Below, in pieces: positions 25,482-28,375 of a stretch of 28,375 nucleotides of DNA. Under the pieces are notes generated by a model, which made no database searches, was not told the DNA's origin, and saw only the letters and a list, made by a program, of their open reading frames with translations. The translations under genes and the position numbers were made by a program. This stretch comes from JAVBKE01 sp031554215 (lineage in GTDB: Bacteria; Bacillota; Bacilli; JARBTR01). How positions within the stretch are numbered: position 1 is the first letter of the stretch; every line of letters starts with the position of its first letter. Location of the stretch: the NCBI GenBank assembly GCA_031554215.1, contig JAVBKF010000102.1, forward strand, positions 1 through 28,375, read 5' to 3'.

Positions 25482-25549
25482 CTATTCTCCAGCATCAACC
25501 AATCCAGTCAACCAAATACTCATGAAAACAATCATATTCGGAGTGACCT

Positions 25550-25681
25550 ATGTCCAGTTTGCTAGCACTATTTAGTTATCTCCCGAGAGAACTATTTCTA
25601 TTCGTTTCTTACGTGAAAAACAACGCTTTTCCACTACTGCTTCGTGCTGAAGTAAATGCTTTTATTTGGAGAAAGTCCTGA
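25550..25681 (+). pseudogene. sigK: sigK 5' fragment 1 (pro-sequence plus frameshifted region 1)
   Basis: An ORF of 43 codons starts with a hydrophobic pro-sequence (MSSLLALFSYLPRELFLF) and runs straight into VSYVKNNAFP, the segment that follows the pro-sequence in sporulation sigma factor K of Bacillus (LVSYVKNNAFPQPL). The frame then breaks; a second frame gives FYLEK at 25660-25674, matching FYLEKAA in the fragment at 27114. The start has GGAG six bases upstream. Pro-SigK is normally cut near the end of this pro-sequence and acts in the mother cell late in sporulation. Here at most 35 of about 240 residues remain, so it is a dead fragment. A short peptide could still be translated. Confidence 0.75.
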
Positions 25682-25825
25682 AGTTGATGTTTAAAATTTA
25701 TTGAGCACAATCCGATTAATAAAATGTTTTAAGTCCAAATCTCCGTTACCTAAGTACCCCTCTTGTTTCTGTGTTGTGTCAATTGTAACAATTTCTGCTC
25801 ACCATAAATTGACCGGTGTCACTGA

Positions 25826-26278
25826 CTATTTATCACCAAGTTGTTCCGCCAAACCGATTAGAATACCTTCATTTCCGCGCATGTAGCAGAGCCGATACGA
25901 GTCCCCGTATTGAACTACTTCACCAACAAGCCGGGCACCGTGCTTAGTAAGCCTAGCGACCATTTCATCAATATCCTCAACAGCAAACATGATCCGCAGA
26001 TAGCCGAGAGCATTTACAGGCGCAGTCCGGTGGTCTGATATAACTTGTGGGGTGAGAAATCGCGAAAGTTCAATTCGGCTATGACCATCTGGGGTAACCA
26101 TCATAGCAATCTCTACACGCTGTGCATCTAACCCGGTTACGCGGCCAGACCATTCACCTTCAATCGTCGTTCGCCCTTCGAGCCTCAGGCCAACCTCCTC
26201 AAAAAAAGAGATTGAATCGTCAAGAGATTCTACAACGATGCTAATGTTATCCATTCTGAGTAATTTGTTTTTTGTCAT
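25826..26278 (-). CDS. VOC-family protein (glyoxalase/dioxygenase fold)
   Basis: A 150-residue vicinal oxygen chelate protein with NISIVVESLDDSISFFEEVGL at the start, MMVTPDGHSRIELSRFLTP in the middle and YLRIMFAVEDIDEMVARLTKHGARL in the second half. A His and Glu usable for metal binding lie in DGHSRIELSRF, but the first-strand His is absent (ISIVVES). This arrangement is common in Bacillales VOC proteins of unknown substrate. I place the start at the ATG at 26278, with AAGGAG upstream; the longer frame to 26323 begins at the predicted transcription start and cannot be used. It lies between sigK relics 1 and 2 and is intact, unlike its neighbours. Confidence 0.85.
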   Translation of the reverse strand: MTKNKLLRMDNISIVVESLDDSISFFEEVGLRLEGRTTIEGEWSGRVTGLDAQRVEIAMMVTPDGHSRIELSRFLTPQVISDHRTAPVNALGYLRIMFAVEDIDEMVARLTKHGARLVGEVVQYGDSYRLCYMRGNEGILIGLAEQLGDK

Positions 26279-26327
26279 GGTTTTATCTCCTTGTGTGTAC
26301 ATACTGTAGCTAATCGCCTTCATCTGT

Positions 26328-26336
26328 ATTATATCA
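26328..26336 (-). promoter_or_regulatory. Extended -10 promoter of the second VOC gene
   Basis: Minus strand TG-A-TATAAT (26336-26328). The -35 region is weak, as is common with extended -10 promoters. The start is near 26321, giving a leader of about 43 bases. Confidence 0.6.
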
Positions 26337-26430
26337 ATAATTGTTAGTTTTTCTACTAAATCTTACATTGTACCGAATCAAACAAACCGCTCTCTAAGTA
26401 TACTTAAAGGAAAACACAGATTGCAAGGTG

Positions 26431-26484
26431 ATTTCATCTCCAGCTAATGAAGAGCGTCATTACTTACTGCTTGCAGCAGAAAGT
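26431..26484 (+). pseudogene. sigK: sigK 5' fragment 2 (short internal piece)
   Basis: The frame reads ISSPANEERHYLLLAAES. PANEERHYLxxAA aligns with PADEERFYLEKAA in the fragment at 27114, and several of the DNA differences are synonymous, as expected from a diverged copy and not from chance. It has no start and no pro-sequence, and passes directly into the 49-bp repeat at 26474. Only about 16 residues are left, so the call depends on the comparison with the longer fragment. Confidence 0.55.
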
Positions 26485-26522
26485 TGTGTTGTTTGAGGAA
26501 TGTGTGGATTTGCGGGTGAAAC
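26474..26522 (+). repeat. 49-bp direct repeat, copy A (possible recombinase C-terminal remnant)
   Basis: Identical to 27278-27326 except for one base (position 10, G against A). Both copies start at cagcagaaa and end at gggtgaaac, then diverge. The open frame reads QQKVVLFEECVDLRVK here and continues HDDSRILETQLK to a stop at about 26560. The pattern of alternating hydrophobic residues around KIVLFEE resembles the last strand of large serine recombinases. It follows sigK fragment 2. Confidence 0.7.
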
Positions 26523-26618
26523 ACGATGATAGCAGAATACTTGAAACACAACTAAAATAAAAACAAAATAAAATAAATTGGACAATTGGACAAGTTGTAA
26601 TTTTTCTTTCAAAATCCA

Positions 26619-26648
26619 TAGACGCGAGAACTGGAAATTTTGTATAAT
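26619..26648 (+). promoter_or_regulatory. Probable promoter of the small hydrophobic toxin gene
   Basis: TAGACG (26619-26624) and a perfect TATAAT (26643-26648) with an 18-base spacer. The start is near 26655, leaving a leader of about 80 bases before the toxin ATG, long enough to fold and hide the ribosome site as in other type I toxins. Confidence 0.6.
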
Positions 26649-26735
26649 TGGTTAGTAATAGTTTGGCTCATTGAGTGGGGTTGGCTGGAACCTAGACGAA
26701 AGGTGGAAAAATCTTTTCGAAAGGGGGGAAAGCTC

Positions 26736-26834
26736 ATGACAGATACTATAACAGTGATGATTCTTTTTGGATCATTCATTGTGGGTTTGTTATCACTTAT
26801 TGTTATGATTATCAACAGCATAACAAAAAAGTAA
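26736..26834 (+). CDS. Small hydrophobic peptide, putative type I (TxpA/holin-like) toxin
   Basis: A 32-residue peptide: a short polar start (MTDTITVMIL), one transmembrane helix (about residues 6-28) and a basic end (SITKK). This is the layout of the putative holin-like/TxpA type I toxins of Firmicutes, which damage the membrane when not silenced by an antisense RNA. An unusually strong, G-rich ribosome site (AAGGGGGG) lies eight bases before the ATG. A promoter precedes it, a strong terminator follows on the same strand, and a promoter-terminator pair on the opposite strand defines an antisense RNA over its 3' end. No signal for export is seen. Toxicity is inferred. Confidence 0.75.
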   Translation: MTDTITVMILFGSFIVGLLSLIVMIINSITKK

Positions 26835-26862
26835 CCCCCTCCAATGCCAGGATTCGGGTTAC
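26825..26862 (-). terminator. Terminator of the antisense RNA
   Basis: GTAACCC (26831-26837) and GGGTTAC (26856-26862) pair; read on the minus strand the stem is followed by six T residues (26830-26825). It sits just inside the end of the toxin gene, as expected for the 3' end of a RatA-type antitoxin RNA. Confidence 0.75.
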
Positions 26863-26947
26863 TTAGGTAATTAAGAATCAGCCAACATCCGCTTGTGAGC
26901 GGACTGTTGCTGAAATTGGGACGGTACTTGCGGTACCGTTCCTTTTC
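26826..26947 (-). ncRNA. Antisense RNA, putative RatA-like antitoxin of the hydrophobic toxin
   Basis: Predicted from a promoter at 26982-26954 and a terminator ending near 26825, giving an RNA of about 120 bases. It is complementary to the last codons of the toxin gene and its whole 3' untranslated region, the tail-to-tail layout of the txpA/RatA system of Bacillus. The overlap carries two hairpins, tccgct/agcgga at 26888-26903 and the toxin terminator stem, which could start the contact between the RNAs. No ORF lies within it. Confidence 0.7.
26918..26946 (+). terminator. Terminator of the toxin mRNA
   Basis: A 10-bp stem (gggacggtac with gtaccgttcc, one G-T pair; 26918-26942) around TTGCG, followed by TTTT. 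It ends the toxin transcript about 110 bases after its stop, within the antisense overlap. Confidence 0.8.
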
Positions 26948-26953
26948 AATATA

Positions 26954-26982
26954 ATCATATCACGATGGGATTATTCATTCAA
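26954..26982 (-). promoter_or_regulatory. Promoter of the antisense RNA
   Basis: Minus strand TTGAAT (26982-26977) and TATGAT (26959-26954) with exactly 17 bases between them. The predicted start is near 26947. It is at least as good as the toxin promoter, consistent with an antitoxin RNA made in excess. Confidence 0.7.
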
Positions 26983-27087
26983 GAAAAAACTAACACAAAA
27001 ATGTTCCATGTTATTCATTACATCCACCATTTAGTTTATATATTCAAATACCAAGTCATCTTCTTGTTTTTGTCAAGTGAAAAAGGG

Positions 27088-27111
27088 ACCACCAAATCTA
27101 CCACCAAATCT
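27088..27111 (+). repeat. Tandem 12-bp repeat next to sigK fragment 3
   Basis: ACCACCAAATCT occurs twice in a row, immediately before the point where sigK similarity begins. It may mark a junction or a small slippage duplication. Confidence 0.8.
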
Positions 27112-27113
27112 AA

Positions 27114-27263
27114 TTGTCCTATGTAAAAAATAACGCCTTCCCCCAACCACTTCCTGCCGATGAAGAACGTTTTTACCTAGAAAAAGCTGCCACCGGTGAC
27201 ACGGAAGCACGCAACAAATTAATAGAACACAATCTCCGCCTTGTTGCCCACATCGTCAAGAAG
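27114..27263 (+). pseudogene. sigK: sigK 5' fragment 3 (mature N-terminus through region 2.1)
   Basis: The frame reads SYVKNNAFPQPLPADEERFY, then LEKAATGDTEARNKLIEHNL and RLVAHIVKK. This is a near-exact match to the N-terminal part of sporulation sigma factor K of Bacillus, covering the end of the pro-sequence and the start of sigma region 2. It lacks the hydrophobic pro-sequence, the DNA-binding regions 2.4 and 4, and any proper start. Similarity stops sharply after VAHIVKK (27263), where a recombinase-like tail begins in another frame. In many spore formers sigK is split by a skin-type element that a serine recombinase excises; this piece may be one half of such a split gene or a fossil. 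No 3' half is visible in the window. Confidence 0.85.
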
Positions 27264-27277
27264 TTGTGCACAGAGTC

Positions 27278-27326
27278 CAGCAGAAAATTGTGTTGTTTGA
27301 GGAATGTGTGGATTTGCGGGTGAAAC
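27278..27326 (+). repeat. 49-bp direct repeat, copy B (possible recombinase C-terminal remnant)
   Basis: One base different from 26474-26522. In the open frame from about 27251 it reads HRQEVVHRVQQKIVLFEE, then CVDLRVKRSGGRKNPRNS to a stop at about 27360. This resembles the C-terminal pattern of large serine recombinases (a helix with paired hydrophobics, then a KIVxxED-like strand). It is joined to sigK fragment 3 within about 15 bases. Confidence 0.7.
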
Positions 27327-27378
27327 GTAGCGGTGGCAGGAAAAACCCGAGAAATAGTTGATTTAAATTTGGACAAGC

Positions 27379-27411
27379 AAAAATGACCTATAAATCTGCC
27401 AAGGTCATTTT
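27379..27411 (-). terminator. Bidirectional-type terminator at the end of the Fic remnant
   Basis: AAAATGACC (27380-27388) and GGTCATTTT (27403-27411) pair perfectly. On the minus strand a T-run closes the stem, and on the plus strand TTTTATTTATT follows. It overlaps the stop codon of the Fic fragment. Confidence 0.65.
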
Positions 27412-27715
27412 ATTTATTATGAATTTGTTTAAACACTTTTAACACTGAGCTATTTTTAGTTGAAATTCGATGAAGGAACTCCTCCGGTTCCATGAAGGAA
27501 ATTAATCCTACAATTCTTTCGAACATCAATTCCATACTTTGATGATCCTTGTTAAAAGAGTCGGCACTTGCAAGAATCATTTCCTCACTTGTTACACTGG
27601 TAAAATCAATTTCATAACCAGCAATCTTACCCAAGTATTCGATGAATGTTCTTTGAGCTCTGCCATTCCCTTCACGAAAAGGATCAAGAACATTTATTTC
27701 ACTAAGATAGTAACT
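27410..27715 (-). pseudogene. Fic-domain protein, C-terminal fragment
   Basis: The frame opens after a TAG (27718-27716) and reads SYYLSEINVLDPFREGNGRA, then QRTFIEYLGKIAGYEIDF and on to a stop at 27410. DPFREGNGRxxR is the Fic active-site motif HxFx(D/E)GNGR with its first residue, the catalytic histidine, replaced by aspartate. The N-terminal half of the Fic fold is missing. Intact Fic enzymes transfer AMP or another nucleotide part to target proteins and are often paired with small antitoxins. Both the truncation and the lost histidine argue against activity. An ATG at 27634 inside the fragment could start a 74-residue peptide that lacks the motif altogether. Confidence 0.8.
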
Positions 27716-27787
27716 CTAACGTAGTAGCTTATAAGTATGATCTTAAACGGAAAAGTAAAAGTTTGATCTCTCATCTTCCTCCAAAAA

Positions 27788-27825
27788 TAAAAAAAGATCG
27801 CACTTAATGTCAAAAATGCGAATCT
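27788..27825 (-). terminator. Rho-independent terminator of the small gene 27877-28080
   Basis: Minus strand AGATTCGCA (27825-27817) pairs with TGCGATCT (27802-27795) with one bulged T, followed by seven T residues (27794-27788). It lies 52 bases past the stop and supports transcription of the small gene. Confidence 0.75.
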
Positions 27826-27876
27826 AGAGTAAATTTTATTTGAAAATTATCTTGTCAAAACTCCAAGCATCAACGG

Positions 27877-28080
27877 CTATTGTTGTTTCTCTCGGAGTTC
27901 ATTTATTACAGCATCCATTAGAGCAGTTCGTTGTTCCTTGGGACAAGTTAACCGACTTATGTAGTTAACAACTGCATCAAGATGAACTTTTGTTACTTTA
28001 TCACTTAATTCGTTTAATGCGCTTTCCGATGTTGGAAGGTACATAATTACTTTTACGATTAACTCCTCTTTCAAATACAC
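27877..28080 (-). CDS. Hypothetical small protein
   Basis: A 67-codon ORF that I do not recognise. It is largely helical in character with alternating charge (ALNELSDKVTKVHLDAVVNY, then LTCPKEQRTALMDAVINELR) and no membrane segment or signal peptide. The start is uncertain: GTG at 28080, TTG at 28074 with AAAGGTG five bases before it, or ATG at 28044 with GAGGAG too far upstream. A TATAAT box lies at 28090-28095 and a good terminator follows, so it is probably expressed. It lies upstream of the Fic fragment on the same strand. Small helical proteins beside Fic genes are sometimes antitoxins, but the Fic inhibitory motif is not seen here. Confidence 0.55.
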   Translation of the reverse strand: MYLKEELIVKVIMYLPTSESALNELSDKVTKVHLDAVVNYISRLTCPKEQRTALMDAVINELREKQQ

Positions 28081-28256
28081 CTTTTATTAATTATATTGTG
28101 CAGAACTTGTCCAGTATTCTTAGTATTAATTGAGCTTCTCTAATGCTTTATCGCATTCCAAATTGAATTGATCAAACATTCAGCATCCACTACAGATTCA
28201 ACAACCGTGAATAATGCAAATTGCTCTAATTAAAAAATACAGTGCCGTCACTGAGT
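28081..28256. other. Short region with a possible coding relic
   Basis: A minus-strand frame reads LEQFALFTVVESVVDAECLI and NSIWNAIKH to a stop (about 28145-28231), with no start codon or ribosome site. It may be a frameshifted remnant of the gene that enters from the right edge. Confidence 0.25.
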
Positions 28257-28375
28257 TTAAAAGAAGAAATCTTCTACTTTTTTGTGTAACTGGTTCATAA
28301 GTGCTTCTTCGTTTTGGATATTGCGTTGTCTTAAACCCGCGAAGTAACTAAGTTGCCTACCACAACCTTGAGATC
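28257..28375 (-). CDS. C-terminal end of an unidentified protein (runs off the right edge)
   Basis: The last 38 codons are open on the minus strand: SQGCGRQLSYFAGLRQRN followed by IQNEEALMNQLHKKVEDFFF. Composition is protein-like (Gln, Asn and charged residues, a helical end), but the piece is too short to name or to be sure it is a gene. The start is outside the window. Confidence 0.35.
   Translation of the reverse strand, partial: SQGCGRQLSYFAGLRQRNIQNEEALMNQLHKKVEDFFF

Noticed and set aside
25510..25549. Sigma-E-like promoter before sigK fragment 1
   Set aside because: An ATCATATT-like element is present near 25531, but no matching second element lies at the right distance.
26640..26735. 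N-terminal extension of the small toxin (64-codon frame from 26640)
   Set aside because: Begins at the -10 box of the promoter; the ATG at 26736 follows an AAGGGGGG site and gives the expected size for this toxin class.

Overview
The window comes from a low-to-moderate GC Gram-positive of the class Bacilli, most likely Bacillales. The main evidence is a minus-strand block that keeps the Bacillus order yqeG-yqeH-aroE-yhbY-nadD-yqeK-rsfS-comEA-comEC-(yqzM, opposite strand)-holA, followed by mtaB, deoC and rpsU. Strong AGGAGG-type ribosome binding sites, several TTG starts and fragments of the sporulation sigma factor gene sigK support this. The usual spore genes of this neighbourhood (gpr, spoIIP) are absent and every sigK piece is broken. 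I infer a lineage that has lost, or is losing, sporulation; the genus cannot be fixed from the sequence alone.

Layout. 1-1608: start of rpsU with its own promoter, then a GtrA-like membrane protein, a doubtful 131-codon ORF and decayed sequence. 1609-5044: deoC, mtaB and holA; mtaB has its own promoter, and the genes that separate it from holA in Bacillus are missing. 5175-8438: yqzM facing comEC and comEA. 8804-9506: a mazEF toxin-antitoxin pair placed between comEA and rsfS, with a perfect 12-bp inverted-repeat operator over its promoter. 9619-14114: a tightly packed housekeeping operon from its extended -10 promoter (yqeG) to its terminator (after rsfS), covering ribosome assembly, shikimate, NAD and Ap4A metabolism.

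14202-16668: a two-gene OpuC-type ABC importer with permease and binding protein fused. 16909-18348: psd and pssA, divergent, which together make phosphatidylethanolamine. 18500-19053: a small VOC protein with a terminator. 19238-20218: an unrecognised membrane protein. 20837-23461: a DHA2 drug exporter diverging from its likely TetR repressor, with a palindrome between the exporter's -35 and -10. 23745-25150: a protein of three tandem RidA domains behind a strong promoter.

25444-28375 is an accessory, partly decayed zone and the most interesting part. It holds three separate fragments of the 5' half of sigK, a 49-bp direct repeat whose translation resembles the end of a large serine recombinase, a VOC protein, a small hydrophobic peptide with a convergent antisense RNA (type I toxin-antitoxin of the TxpA/RatA or holin-like kind), a truncated Fic gene, and two small uncharacterised ORFs. 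I read it as a worn-down sigK/skin-like integration site. No tRNA, rRNA, CRISPR array or intact transposase was seen.
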